A DNA stretch of 64,000 bases from Mycolicibacterium iranicum (GCF_014190915.1 NZ_JACHVU010000002.1:434001-498000); one strand, 5' to 3'. Counted from the first letter of the stretch, positions 1 to 9,400 are shown. Translations and numbers: made by a program. The notes: generated by a model from the letters alone, not told the origin.

Positions 1-558
1 TGGGCGGCCCGCCCCGCCGGGCTGGAGGCGGCGGCCGTCGCCCCGGGGGTGGCGTCCTACACCGCAGTTCTGTTGTCGCAGACAGCGGTTCCGGCCTGGC
101 ACGAGGCGCACCCCTATCTGCCGTTCGTGTTCACCGGATCGGCGGCGGCCAGCGGGGGCGGGTTCGGCATGCTGCTCGCCCCCGTGTCCGAGAGCGGGCC
201 TGCACGCCGGATGGCTGTCGCCGGGGCGGCGTTGGAGGTGGCGGCCTCGCGCACGATGGAGCGCAGGCTCGGCATCGTCGGTGAGGCCTACACCACGGGA
301 CGGCCGCACACCCTGCGCCTGTGGTCGGAGATCCTCACGGTGGGCGGGGCGGTCGGCGCGGTGGTGTCCGGGCGACGCCGGTGCGCCGTCGCTGCGTCGG
401 GCGCGGCACTGCTCGCGGGCAGTGCGCTGCAGCGCTTCGGGGTCTTCGAGGCGGGTGTCGCGTCGACCAAGGACCCGAAGTACGTCGTGGTGCCGCAGCG
501 ACAGCGTGCCGACGCCCGGCGAGAAATGACGTTTTCTGGACGTTCAGAGGTGAACTGA
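1..558 (+). CDS. NrfD/PsrC-family membrane subunit, C-terminal part
   Basis: The gene enters from the left edge, so only the last 185 residues are visible and the start is not. NrfD/PsrC proteins are multi-span membrane subunits that pass electrons between the quinone pool and a molybdopterin or iron-sulfur oxidoreductase. The visible part has several hydrophobic stretches (residues about 18-30, 41-62, 115-125 and 130-146 of the fragment) and ends in a soluble tail with KDPKYVVVPQR, which resembles the (A/K)DPKYTVGPQR-like ending I know from actinobacterial NrfD proteins. The partner iron-sulfur and catalytic subunits would lie to the left, outside the window. The flavoprotein gene starts 17 bp downstream in the same direction and may be co-transcribed. 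Confidence 0.75.
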   Translation, partial: WAARPAGLEAAAVAPGVASYTAVLLSQTAVPAWHEAHPYLPFVFTGSAAASGGGFGMLLAPVSESGPARRMAVAGAALEVAASRTMERRLGIVGEAYTTGRPHTLRLWSEILTVGGAVGAVVSGRRRCAVAASGAALLAGSALQRFGVFEAGVASTKDPKYVVVPQRQRADARREMTFSGRSEVN

Positions 559-575
559 GCGGGAATCACTGCGGC

Positions 576-1505
576 GTGGAATGGGAATGTGCAGTCGTCG
601 GCGCCGGTGCGGCAGGTCTGAGTGCCGCGTTGGTGCTGGGCAGGGCCCGGCGCACGACGATCGTCATCGACTCCGGCGATCCCAGCAACCGGGCCTCACC
701 CGTGATCGGCGGGCTGCTGGGCTTCGACCGGCGCCCGCCCGACGACCTCTATGCGACCGGGCGCGAGGAGCTACAGGCCTATCCTACTGTCGAATACCGG
801 CGAGGTGAGGTCCTGAGCGGTCGCACCGTGGATCGCGGATTTGAGCTCGACGTCGCCGACGGAAAGCCGATCCGGGCCAAACGGGTGCTGCTGGCGACCG
901 GAATGTCCTACTGCCCACCGCAGCTGCCCGGGCTCGCCGAGCTCTGGGGCACGTCGGTGTTCCAGTGCCCCTTCTGCCACGGGTGGGAGGTGCGCGACCA
1001 GAGACTCGCGGCACTGGCGTCCGGCGAGGCGGGCATGCACGGCGCGCTGATGCTGCGCGGGTGGACCGACGACGTGGTGTTGCTGACCGACGGCCGCAAG
1101 GATCTCAGCCCCGACGAACTGCGCGTGCTGGAGGGCGCCGGTGTGCGGGTCGACGACCGGCGGATCACCGAATTGGCCGGCGCGGACGGGACGCTGACGC
1201 ACATCGCCTTCGCCGACGGAACCACCTTGGAGCGCGACGCGTTGCTCGTCGAGGCCCCGGTGCGGCAGCGCACCCCGCTGGCCGAGCAACTCGGCGCCAC
1301 GTGCACCCCCGGGCCGCTGGGAACCGAACCCCTCACCATCGACGACATCCACCGCACCAGCGAGGGCGGCGTGTTCGCCGCCGGCGACGTCTGTACCGAG
1401 CAGCCGCACATCGCCGGTGCGATCGCGTCGGGATCGCAGGCGGCGATGATCATCGTGCAGAGTCTGCTCTCCGACGAGTTCGGCCTGCCGTACCCGCCGG
1501 TGTAG
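576..1505 (+). CDS. Thioredoxin-reductase-like NAD(P)/FAD oxidoreductase
   Basis: A 309-residue protein of the low-molecular-weight thioredoxin reductase fold. The N-terminal FAD-binding motif GAGAAGLS lies at about residues 9-16, a redox-active CPFC pair followed by HGWEVRD at about 131-134, and the C-terminal FAD motif FAAGDVC near residue 268. The CPxCHG(W/Y)E loop is typical of the GliT-like/orphan branch rather than true TrxB, which has CATC. The real substrate is therefore probably a small disulfide or another redox partner. The GTG at 576 was chosen because the FAD motif begins right after it; upstream in-frame codons run into the preceding gene. Likely cytoplasmic. Confidence 0.85.
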   Translation: MEWECAVVGAGAAGLSAALVLGRARRTTIVIDSGDPSNRASPVIGGLLGFDRRPPDDLYATGREELQAYPTVEYRRGEVLSGRTVDRGFELDVADGKPIRAKRVLLATGMSYCPPQLPGLAELWGTSVFQCPFCHGWEVRDQRLAALASGEAGMHGALMLRGWTDDVVLLTDGRKDLSPDELRVLEGAGVRVDDRRITELAGADGTLTHIAFADGTTLERDALLVEAPVRQRTPLAEQLGATCTPGPLGTEPLTIDDIHRTSEGGVFAAGDVCTEQPHIAGAIASGSQAAMIIVQSLLSDEFGLPYPPV

Positions 1506-1526
1506 CGGGGTCGATACCCTCGGCCG

Positions 1527-2075
1527 ATGGCCGACACCGAATGGGACATGGACTCCTCCGACGGAGAGCTTCTCGTCGAGACCGGTGTCGAAGGCCCGGC
1601 GGCGAAGATGGGCCACCGGTTGACGCTGTCTGTTCCGTGGCGGGCCGCCGTGCGGTGGCGCTCCGGACAGCCCGTGGCTGTGGAGCTGATCGCCGACACC
1701 GGCGCCCTGGAGGTGCTGCGGGGTGATGGCGGCGTGACGGGGTTGTCCGGACCGGAGAAGGTGCTGGCCCGCTCCAACGCACTCAAGAGCCTGAATGCGA
1801 AGCGGTTCCCGCGCATCGTCTTTCGCACCGACGACGTCGATCATGTCGAGGGCGGCTACCGACTCGGTGGCACCCTGGAGATTCACGGCACGGTGCGCGA
1901 GCGCGTGGTGGATCTTCGGGTGCAGGATCTCGGGGAGCTCTGGCGGATGTCCTGCGACGCGCCGGTCCGTCAGTCAGACTTCGGCGTGAAGCCCTATTCG
2001 ATGATGCTGGGTGCGATGAGGGTGGCCGACGAGGTCCACGTGTCGTTCACCGCGCAGCGTGCGAAGGATCTGTGA
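1527..2075 (+). CDS. YceI family protein
   Basis: A 182-residue protein of the YceI-like family, a lipocalin-like beta-barrel that in characterised members binds isoprenoid or other amphipathic lipids. The pattern of short beta strands, the segment KSLNAKRFPRIVFRT at about residues 88-102 and the closing SDFGVKPYSMMLGAMRVADEV are typical. No signal peptide is visible, so this looks like a cytoplasmic member. Its TGA overlaps the next start (TGATG), which suggests coupled translation with the racemase-family gene. The function in mycobacteria is unknown. Confidence 0.8.
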   Translation: MADTEWDMDSSDGELLVETGVEGPAAKMGHRLTLSVPWRAAVRWRSGQPVAVELIADTGALEVLRGDGGVTGLSGPEKVLARSNALKSLNAKRFPRIVFRTDDVDHVEGGYRLGGTLEIHGTVRERVVDLRVQDLGELWRMSCDAPVRQSDFGVKPYSMMLGAMRVADEVHVSFTAQRAKDL

Positions 2076-2773
2076 TGCGGACACTGGGATTGATCGGCGG
2101 GATGAGCTGGGTCAGCACCGCCGAGTACTACCGCCTCCTCAACGAGGAGGTGGCGCGCCGTTGCGGTGGACTGCATTCTGCGAAGATCCTGCTGGCCTCC
2201 GTCGACTTCGCCGAGATCGAGGAGCGCAAGCTCGCGGGGGACTGGGACGGCGTGGCCGCGCGACTGTCGGACGCCGCCGCCCGCCTGGAGTCTGCCGGGG
2301 CAGATGCGATCGTGTTGTGCACGAACACGATGCACTACGTGGCGGCGGCCATCGAAGGCGCGGTGTCGGTGCCGTTCTTGCACATCGCCGACACCACCGC
2401 GCGGGCCGTCGCCGCCTCGGGTCTCACGCGGGTGGGTCTGCTGGCCACCGCGTTCACGATGCAGGAGGCGTTCTACGTCGAGCGGTTCGCCTCCCACGGC
2501 GTGGAGGTCGTCACACCGGCGGCCGACGATCGGGCCGAGGTCAGCAGGATCATCTACGAAGAGTTGTGCCACAACGATATTCGCGATGAGTCGCGCGACT
2601 TCTATGTCGGTGTCGTCGAACGCATGGGTGCCCCCGGCGTCATCCTGGGCTGCACCGAGGTCGAGCTGCTGATCCGTCCCGGCGACGTCGGCGTCCCGGT
2701 GTTCCCGACGACGCAGCTGCACGTCACGGCGGCAGTCGATGTCGCGCTCGCGGAGGTGCCACGAGCGGGCTGA
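2075..2773 (+). CDS. Aspartate/glutamate racemase family protein
   Basis: A 232-residue cofactor-independent Asp/Glu racemase family enzyme. It opens with GLIGGMSWVSTAEYY, the usual YgeA/RacX-type start, and carries the two catalytic cysteines in CTNTMH (about residue 84) and GCTE (about residue 192), as needed for two-base proton exchange. Family members racemise aspartate, glutamate or other amino acids; the substrate cannot be read from sequence. The ATG at 2075 overlaps the YceI stop by one base; an in-frame GTG at 2072 is an alternative. The gene ends one base before the stop codon of the convergent MFS gene. Confidence 0.85.
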   Translation: MRTLGLIGGMSWVSTAEYYRLLNEEVARRCGGLHSAKILLASVDFAEIEERKLAGDWDGVAARLSDAAARLESAGADAIVLCTNTMHYVAAAIEGAVSVPFLHIADTTARAVAASGLTRVGLLATAFTMQEAFYVERFASHGVEVVTPAADDRAEVSRIIYEELCHNDIRDESRDFYVGVVERMGAPGVILGCTEVELLIRPGDVGVPVFPTTQLHVTAAVDVALAEVPRAG

Positions 2774-2774
2774 G

Positions 2775-4367
2775 TCACCGCGGGTCGTGCACCGCGAGGT
2801 AGTGCTGCGACACCGCTTCGCCGTCGATGTGCCGTTCGACCGCCTGCTCGATCAGCAGATCCTGGCCCGTCAGGCGTGTGTAGTGCTGGTGCAGGTGCTC
2901 GCCCCAGGACCGCACGACGAACGTCTCGACGAACGTCTGCTCGTGCTCCACGCTGCGGAACAACCGCCACTGCGACGCGCCGGTCCGCTGCCGCGACCGC
3001 CCCAGCACGGCCATCGCGGCCAGGAAGCCCTCCTCGTTTTCCGGCGTGACGTGGTAGGAGGTCAGCACGAGGACGGGCCCGTCGAGCGGCTCGGGTTCGA
3101 AGACGAGCATGGGCTCCGGCCAGTGCGTCGACGGTGTCAGGTCGAGGTTGCCGGTGTTGGCGTGCAGCGGCCACCACAGCGCGGACAGGCCGCAGACCAG
3201 CAGCAGCGTCATGCTGACCAGCAGGCTGGTGACGCTGCTCGTCGCGCCGGCGAGCAACCCCCACACCAGCGATCCCAGCGCCTGACCGCCCATGAACACC
3301 AACTGGTACACCGACAGCCCGCGAGCCCGCACCCACGCGGGCAGGCTCAGCTGCATCGAGGCGTTGAGCGTCGACAGCGACAACAACCACGACGTGCCGC
3401 CGATCACCAGCGCCGCCAGCACGACGGCAAAGTTGTGCACCAGGGCCAGGACCGCCGTCGCCATGGCGAAGCCCGCCGCGGACACGGTCAGCAGGGTGTT
3501 CTGCCCGAACCGCGACCGCAGGCGGGAGAGCAGCAGCGCGCCCAGGACCGCTCCGACACCCAGCGCTCCCAGCAGTAGCCCGTAGCCCGACGACGACAGC
3601 CCCAGTTGGTCGGCGGCGATGACGGGCAGCAGCCCCCACAGCGCACTTCCGGGCGCGATGAACAACGCCGCGCGCAACAGGATTCGCCGCACGATCGGGG
3701 AACTTCGGATGAAGCGGCCGCCCGCGCTCAGTGCCGCCAGCGCGCGTTCGGGCGGGTAGTTGCGGTCGACGGCCGGCCGTCGCCACCAGACCAGGACGGC
3801 CACGATGCCGACGAACGACACCGCGTTGAGCGCGAAGACGAGGGTGGGCCCCGTCAGGGACACCAACGCCCCGGCGATCGCGGGCCCGATCGCGCGGGCC
3901 AGGTTGATGCTCATGCTGCCCAGTGCGGCAGCGGCCGGAATCTGTTGCGAGGGTACGAGATCTGGCTGGATGGCCTGCCACGCCGGTGCGACGAGCGCCT
4001 GTCCGCAGCCGATCACGAACAACAGGGTCAGCAGCACCGCCGGTGTGGTCAGGCCGGCTCCGGTGAGCGATGCCAGCAGGCCGACGCCGGCGGCCATCGC
4101 GCCCTGGGTGGCGATGAGCAGCCTGCGCCTGTCGATCAGATCGGCGAGGACGCCCGAGGGCAACGCGAGCAACATCACCGGCAGCGTCGTCGCCGTCTGG
4201 ACCAGGGGCACCAGCAGCGCGGCCCGGGAATCGCCGACCAGCATCCACTGCGCGCCGACCGTCTGCATCCACGTCCCGAGATTCGAGACGAACTGCGCGA
4301 TCCACAGCGCCCGGTAGACCGGCGATCGCAGCGGCGCCCACGTCGAGATCGACTGCGTCGACGTCAT
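2775..4367 (-). CDS. MFS exporter (EntS/MFS_3 type) with C-terminal extra domain
   Basis: A 530-residue protein. Residues about 15-400 are a 12-helix major facilitator domain of the MFS_3/EntS type: FVSNLGTWMQTVGAQW near the start and the loop DLIDRRRLL between helices 2 and 3. Residues about 420-530 are soluble and look like a ferredoxin-fold antibiotic-biosynthesis-monooxygenase (ABM) domain (VLVLTSYHVTPENEEGFLAAM, later HYTRLTGQD). This MFS-ABM layout recurs in actinobacterial genomes, and its substrate is unknown to me. The start at 4367 was preferred because it begins directly before the hydrophobic domain and has a GGGGGTGG stretch upstream; an in-frame ATG at 4445 would add 26 low-complexity residues. 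Convergent with the racemase-family gene. Confidence 0.8.
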   Translation of the reverse strand: MTSTQSISTWAPLRSPVYRALWIAQFVSNLGTWMQTVGAQWMLVGDSRAALLVPLVQTATTLPVMLLALPSGVLADLIDRRRLLIATQGAMAAGVGLLASLTGAGLTTPAVLLTLLFVIGCGQALVAPAWQAIQPDLVPSQQIPAAAALGSMSINLARAIGPAIAGALVSLTGPTLVFALNAVSFVGIVAVLVWWRRPAVDRNYPPERALAALSAGGRFIRSSPIVRRILLRAALFIAPGSALWGLLPVIAADQLGLSSSGYGLLLGALGVGAVLGALLLSRLRSRFGQNTLLTVSAAGFAMATAVLALVHNFAVVLAALVIGGTSWLLSLSTLNASMQLSLPAWVRARGLSVYQLVFMGGQALGSLVWGLLAGATSSVTSLLVSMTLLLVCGLSALWWPLHANTGNLDLTPSTHWPEPMLVFEPEPLDGPVLVLTSYHVTPENEEGFLAAMAVLGRSRQRTGASQWRLFRSVEHEQTFVETFVVRSWGEHLHQHYTRLTGQDLLIEQAVERHIDGEAVSQHYLAVHDPR

Positions 4368-4640
4368 CGCCACCCCCGTTTCGCGTGCCCCGTCGTTGTG
4401 CTCTGCCACTGTAGGTCCGCGACGGGCTACCCGGGGGTGGGCCATTTCATGCGGGTGCAGGTCAGCGGCGGTAGCGCAGCGCCTCGGTCGGGGCGGACGG
4501 ATCCACTCTGAGGCCCGGGGTACGTCCGACCGGACCGTCGCGGGTCAACGCCCAAATGTGCTCGTCGACGGGCTTGGATTCCCTGCTGGCGGCCGCGGGC
4601 AGTTCGTTCCAGCGAGGACCCGTGGGTGAACGAGTAAATA
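4368..4640. other. Intergenic region between the MFS gene and the GjpA-like terminator
   Basis: This gap (4368-4700 including the terminator) should contain the promoter of the leftward MFS gene near 4380-4450. I see no coding sequence with mycobacterial codon bias, no tRNA and no repeat in 4450-4640. Confidence 0.5.
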
Positions 4641-4672
4641 CGACGGCCCCCTCGTGTCCGAGGGGGCCGTCG
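4641..4672 (-). terminator. Strong hairpin terminator of the GjpA-like gene
   Basis: A perfect 14-bp inverted repeat (CGACGGCCCCCTCG at 4641-4654 pairing with 4659-4672) around a 4-nt loop, 29 bp past the stop codon of the leftward gene. Read on the minus strand, the stem is followed by TATTTACT, a partly U-rich tail. The G+C-rich stem and position fit an intrinsic terminator. Confidence 0.8.
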
Positions 4673-4700
4673 CTACTGAGTGAGGCGTGGTTGCGCGGAA

Positions 4701-6119
4701 CTACTCGTCACCACCGCCGGTATCGCCGGACTTGTCGCTGCCGTCGTTGTCCGCGTCGGCTGCGGTGTCGGCGGAGCCGTCGTCAGCCGCACTGTCGTCG
4801 GAGCCTTCGTCGGTCGAGCTTTCGTCGGTCGCCTCGGTGGAATCGTCGTCCGTCACGGTGTCGGCGGGTTCATCGACGACCGTGTCGTCCTCGGAGCCTT
4901 CGACGGCGGGGATGACGGTCGCGTCGTCCTCGGAGCCTTCGACGGCGGGGATGACGGCCGCGTCGTCCTCGGAATCGGCGGCGGGGATGACGGCCGGCGT
5001 ACCTTCGGCCGGTTCGGCGCCGAGGGACGCCTTGTCATCACCGGTTGAGGTCTGGGCGTCCCCGCTGTCGAGCGAAAGGGTGACCAACTGGCCCGATGCG
5101 GCGATATCGGATGACGAGACCTTGGAGAGGGCACCAGCTGTCGGATTGGCCGGGGCCGGGTTGACCAGAGCCTTCAGTGCCTCGGGGATGCCGACCAGGA
5201 AGCGGTCGATCGGACCGCCCGCGGAGAGCAGACCCGGCATGAAGTACTGGGGCTCGTCCGGGAAGTACTTCAGCTGGATGCCGTTGAAGAACGCACCCGT
5301 CACCTTCGCGGGGGCATTGATCAGCTCACTGACCAGCGTCTCGAAGTCGCCGGCCTTGACCGCGTCGACGACGCTCTCGAAGACCTCGGTCGCCGCGAAC
5401 AGAGCGCCGACCGCCGGGGCCAGCGCCGACTCGGCGTAGCCGCTGACGACGCGGCCCGTCAGGATGCCGTCCAGGACCCGCTTGAGGTCGGGGGAGCCGA
5501 GGGCTGCCGCCACATTGCCGGGGATCGTGAAGATGGTCCGGATCGGTGTGAAAGCGCGGAGCGCATACACCGCGTACACGTCGAGACGGTGGACGAACCC
5601 GAAGATGTCGCCCGCCTCCAGCTTGGCCGTCGCCTCTTCCCACGCCACGGGGAACAGATCGAGCTGGCCCTTGATGGCCGCCGGGGTGTTGGCGATCGCG
5701 GACCTGACGACCTCCGCGAAACCGGGGATCGCCTCCATGAGGGCCCGACCGGCGGCGGGATCGGTCAGCAGATTGCGGACGACGTCGTTGATATCAGCCT
5801 GAAGGCCCGGGCCGCTGGCGATCAGCGCCGGGATGCCGCGGGTGAAGATGTCCTCGGTGCGGTCGCGAAGGTTGGTGGCCCCCGTCGAGATGACGTTCTG
5901 CCAGGCGGTGAACGGGTTCTGGAACGCGCTGAGCTCCACCGCATGCTCGGCTACCGCGTGCAACGCCGGGACGGCGGGGTCCACCGCGACGGGAACGCTG
6001 AGCACGGTTGCTCCCGCCAGCGCGATGCTGGCGACCATGAGTTTGCCCTCGCCCCCGGAGGGCGCGGTGGACGGCGACCAGAAACGGCGCTTCTGCTCGA
6101 CGTGGACGGCTGATTGCAC
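4701..6119 (-). CDS. GjpA-like secreted/outer-membrane porin-family protein with acidic tail
   Basis: A 472-residue exported protein. The N-terminus has a basic stretch (residues 1-26, with KRRF) and then a hydrophobic signal segment (MVASIALAGATVLSVPVAV, about 28-46). The body (about 70-340) is a helical region with ENPFTAWQNV-like and AAALGSPDLKRVLDGILTG segments that I associate with actinobacterial proteins annotated as GjpA-type porins; porin function has not been shown for this protein. The C-terminal 120 residues are extremely acidic and include three tandem VIPAxxxSEDD-type repeats. GTG start at 6119 with GGGAGAC upstream. Two IdeR-type boxes lie in the promoter, so expression is probably repressed when iron is plentiful. 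Confidence 0.65.
   Translation of the reverse strand: MQSAVHVEQKRRFWSPSTAPSGGEGKLMVASIALAGATVLSVPVAVDPAVPALHAVAEHAVELSAFQNPFTAWQNVISTGATNLRDRTEDIFTRGIPALIASGPGLQADINDVVRNLLTDPAAGRALMEAIPGFAEVVRSAIANTPAAIKGQLDLFPVAWEEATAKLEAGDIFGFVHRLDVYAVYALRAFTPIRTIFTIPGNVAAALGSPDLKRVLDGILTGRVVSGYAESALAPAVGALFAATEVFESVVDAVKAGDFETLVSELINAPAKVTGAFFNGIQLKYFPDEPQYFMPGLLSAGGPIDRFLVGIPEALKALVNPAPANPTAGALSKVSSSDIAASGQLVTLSLDSGDAQTSTGDDKASLGAEPAEGTPAVIPAADSEDDAAVIPAVEGSEDDATVIPAVEGSEDDTVVDEPADTVTDDDSTEATDESSTDEGSDDSAADDGSADTAADADNDGSDKSGDTGGGDE
4882..4993 (-). repeat. Three tandem 39-bp in-gene repeats (acidic VIPAVEGSEDD units)
   Basis: Within the GjpA-like gene, a 39-bp unit occurs twice almost identically (about 4882-4920 and 4921-4959) and a third time with 6 bp deleted (about 4960-4992). 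Each unit encodes an A/TVIPAVEGSEDD-like peptide. The near-identity at the DNA level suggests recent expansion by slippage. Confidence 0.8.
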
Positions 6120-6137
6120 GATGTCTCCCGATTTAGA

Positions 6138-6156
6138 TGAGGTAAGGCTGGCCTAA
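6138..6156 (-). promoter_or_regulatory. IdeR iron box 1 (GjpA-like gene)
   Basis: TGAGGTAAGGCTGGCCTAA matches the mycobacterial IdeR/DtxR consensus TTAGGTTAGGCTAACCTAA at 15 of 19 positions. It lies 18 bp upstream of the GTG start of the GjpA-like gene, within the probable leader. Confidence 0.7.
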
Positions 6157-6166
6157 AGCCGTCCGT

Positions 6167-6196
6167 ACATTAGCTGAGGCTCACCTTATCTCGCAA
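6167..6196 (-). promoter_or_regulatory. Candidate sigma-70-type promoter of the GjpA-like gene
   Basis: On the minus strand TTGCGA (6196-6191) and TAATGT (6172-6167) are separated by 18 bp, each matching 4 of 6 consensus positions. IdeR box 2 covers the spacer and part of the -10 element, the classical place for a repressor. This is inference from spacing only. Confidence 0.4.
6170..6188 (-). promoter_or_regulatory. IdeR iron box 2 (GjpA-like gene)
   Basis: TTAGCTGAGGCTCACCTTA matches the IdeR consensus at 15 of 19 positions, including the central AGGCT and the ACCT half. Its centre is 32 bp from box 1, about three helical turns, so two IdeR dimer pairs could bind the same face of the DNA. 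Confidence 0.7.
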
Positions 6197-6480
6197 TAGA
6201 ATCCTCAGATACCTACGTAAGCGCTTTGCGGACGACCGAAGCCCCCGGCGTCCCACTGCGGAGCCCGGCGCGGTCAGGTATTTGAGACGGAGTCAGAACA
6301 GGGTGCGTGAGAGCTACCGGCGCCTCGGCGTGTGTTGGTGATGCCCTGCGGTAGCTGTACGCCGATGCCGCCGACGGGGTACGGCACGTCGAAAGAAGCA
6401 GGCCGTGATGCAGGCGCGCAGCATCGTGACGCCGGACGCATTCGCCGTCTGTCCCGCGCTGAGGGCGCCCCACGCGGTGG
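6189..6480. other. Non-coding stretch between mksB stop and the iron-box promoter
   Basis: About 290 bp immediately 3' of mksB, the place where jetD/mksG would be expected in a complete Wadjet/MksBEFG operon. I find no open frame with coding character and no recognisable remnant of a TOPRIM/topoisomerase-VI-like protein, and no clear terminator. The region appears simply empty. Confidence 0.5.
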
Positions 6481-9400
6481 TTACACGCCGACGGGCACTT
6501 TCGCCCCGGCGCGCATCTCGCGGCGAAGCTCGCCGAACTCGGAGATCGTGCGGGTTGCGACCGTGGCCACCGGTCGCGCATTGCGGCCCGTCGCCTCGGT
6601 CTTGCTGACCATGACCACACTGTCGATGTAGGGCTGGATCGTCGTCGCGTTCTGCACGGTCGCGACGATGACCAGTTGAAAACCGAACTTGCGGAAGGCC
6701 TGCAGTGCCTGCTGGGCGAACTGCGGATCGGACTTGCTGAACGCCTCGTCGAGCATCAGCTGGGCGAAAACCGGTCTGTTGTCTGCGCTTTCGGGGCTGG
6801 CCAGGTTGAAGCTCAATGCCCCGGCCAGGCAGAACGCCATCAGCTTCTCCTGCTCGCCGCCGGAGTTGTCGCCGGCGTTGCTGTGCGTGCGGATCAGCTC
6901 CTCGCTGCTGACATCCCATTCCGCGCAGTCGAACGTGAACCTGTTGCGCACATCCAGCGCGTCCCGCGTCCACGCCTTGTCCTCCGGCGCCGTCGACGCC
7001 AACCGGTTACGCAGCCGCAGGATGTCGGCGTACTGGTCCAGGATCGCCTGCTTGTCGCCCAGGCCCACCTCGGCAATGCGCCGCGAGATGGCCCGCACGA
7101 TCTCGGTCAGCTCTGACACCGCGCTCAGGGCGCGCGGTGTGGCCCGCAGCGTGAGCCGGGTGCCGCGATTGAACTCCACCGCGCCCAAACCCGTGTTCAC
7201 ACGGTCGATCTGATCGCTGATGCGCCGGGCCTCCTGCTCGGCGACCCGGTGCAGCGTCAGGATCGCGTCCGGTGCCTGCTCGGTGACCAGTCGCATCATC
7301 CGCTCGTAGGCCTCGGGCAGCTCGCGCTCGTCGATGTGGCGGCACAGCGCGACGTAATCGTGCACTCGCTCATCGAAATTGTCGCTGTCGTTGGGGATCG
7401 CGTCGGGGAACGTGGTGTCGAACGTGTTGAGGATGCGGGCCAGTTCGTCGTAGGACCGGCGCCGGCTCTCGCGCAGCTGCTCGCGTTCCTTCTTGATCGC
7501 CGAGAACAAAGCGTCGCGGTGCGGCTCGGGGGCCAGCAGCTCCAGGCTCACCGGGACCTGTCCGGCGTAGCGGTCGAGCAACTCGGTCAGCGGCTCCGAC
7601 ACGAACCCCGGTTGCAGACGCTCGGACAGCTCCAACAACCGCGTCCGGCGCTCGTCGAGGTCATCGCGGCGGGTCTGGATGGAACCCCTGCGGGTCATCA
7701 GTTTCTGTATCTGCGACCAGCATTCGTCGGCGCGGGCGTTCAGGGCCTCGATGTCGGGATGGTCGGCCAGCAGCAGCTCGTACTGCTCCCGCAGCCGGTC
7801 GGCGTGCCCGTCGGCGGTCTCGATGTCGATCTGACTCCACTGCGGGAACTGCTCGCAGATCGCCTTGCACGCCGCGGCCCGGTCGCGCCACTGCTGACGC
7901 TGGGCGGCGATGTCGTCGGCGACGCGACGCGCCTTCTGATAGGTCTCCTCGGCTGCCGCCAGATCCACGGTCAACGCGTTGATCTTCGCCGAAACGTCGC
8001 CCTGATACAGATATTCGGACTGTTTGAGCGGGCGGCGATCGTCCTTGATCGCCAGCCGGTCGGAGTCCTTGTAGAGGCCGGTGTCGGTGACCGCGCGACG
8101 GAACCGTGCGAACACGTCGGGAGTGTCGACGCAGACGTGGTCGCCGGCGGCGGTGATCACGTCGACGGCCTCGGCGGCACACGGATGGCGCGAGTCGACG
8201 GCGAATAGCCTGCCCGCCAACGTGTTCGGTTCCGGGTCCACCGGTTCGGCACCCAGCAGCCTGGCCCGCACATGATGGAGTTGCAGCCGTCCCCGCATGT
8301 TCGTGTCGTTGACGAACGCGAGCACCTTCGTCCAGTGCTGATCGGGCACCATCAGCCGGAGCCCCACGCCGCGGAGCACCTTCTCCACCGCGGTGCGCCA
8401 CCGTGTCTGGTCGGCCCGCAGGTCCATCAGCTCGGCGATGTAGGGCAGGTCCGCGGCATCGACGCCCACAGCGGCGCAGATCTGATCGCGCATCGTCAGC
8501 GCGAACTCCGGCAGTGCCGACCCGACATGCTCGACGCGTTTGAGTTCCTTGGCGGCCTCGTCACGGGCTAGGCGCGCGGCCTTCTGCGCGTACTCGGCGT
8601 CGGTGGAGGCCTCCCGGTGGCGTTCCACTTTGGCGAGGAGTTCGGTCGCCTCGCCGAGGAGCTTCTCACGCAGATTCCAGAACTCGTCGGCGGTGTCCGG
8701 GATCGTGATGTCCTGCGCGGTCAGCAGGTCCTCGTAGGCCTGCCTGCGCCGGGAGATCTGCTCGGACTCCGTCTCGGCGGCCGTCACCTGCGACTGCAGC
8801 GGGCCGATGCTGGCGCTGGAGCCGCTGATCTGGGCGTTGAGCGAATCCGCCTCCGCCTTGGCCAGATTCAGCGACCGGGTGACGTCCTCGTACTCGTTGT
8901 CGAGCTGGTCGATCGTGGTGTCGAGCTGGTCGATCTGCGCCGGACACTGCGCGAGCCGCACATGGTCGGTGTAGGCCCGCACCATCGGCAGGTCCACCAG
9001 GTCGATGATCCCCAGATCGGTCGACTCCGAGGCGTAGCGCTGCTGGATCTTCTCGATGTCGCCGAGGATCTTGCGCTTCTTCTGCGCGATGGCGAGCAGC
9101 TCGCGCGCCTCGACCAGCGGGTCGATCTGCTTGAGGGCCTCGGGTAACCGTCCCACGCTCTCGGGCTCGTCGAGCATGAACTCGCGCACGAACTGCTCCA
9201 GCCCGCCCACGCTCTTGAGCGACTTCGCCTTGCCCAGCAACTGCTGTGCCGCGTCGGAGGCCCGGATCCCGATGGTGGCGTACAGCTGCGCCAGATACTG
9301 CGATTCGACCTTCGTCGTGAACCGCCAGCCGTGATCCTTGAACACGCCCGTGTCGAATCGTCCCGCCGCCCAACGGTTGCAGACGTCCTCGATGTCCAGA

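Noticed and set aside
771..1886. Long open frame on the minus strand opposite the flavoprotein and YceI genes
   Set aside because: It is a by-product of GC-rich third positions. The translation is rich in Arg, Gly, His and Pro without any recognisable domain, while both plus-strand genes have clear families.
4882..4993. CRISPR-like array
   Set aside because: The three repeats are directly adjacent, without spacers, and encode an in-frame peptide repeat.
6213..6480. Possible JetD/MksG remnant downstream of mksB
   Set aside because: All frames were read; none shows a TOPRIM-like or DUF3322/DUF2220-like segment, so I cannot claim a pseudogene.
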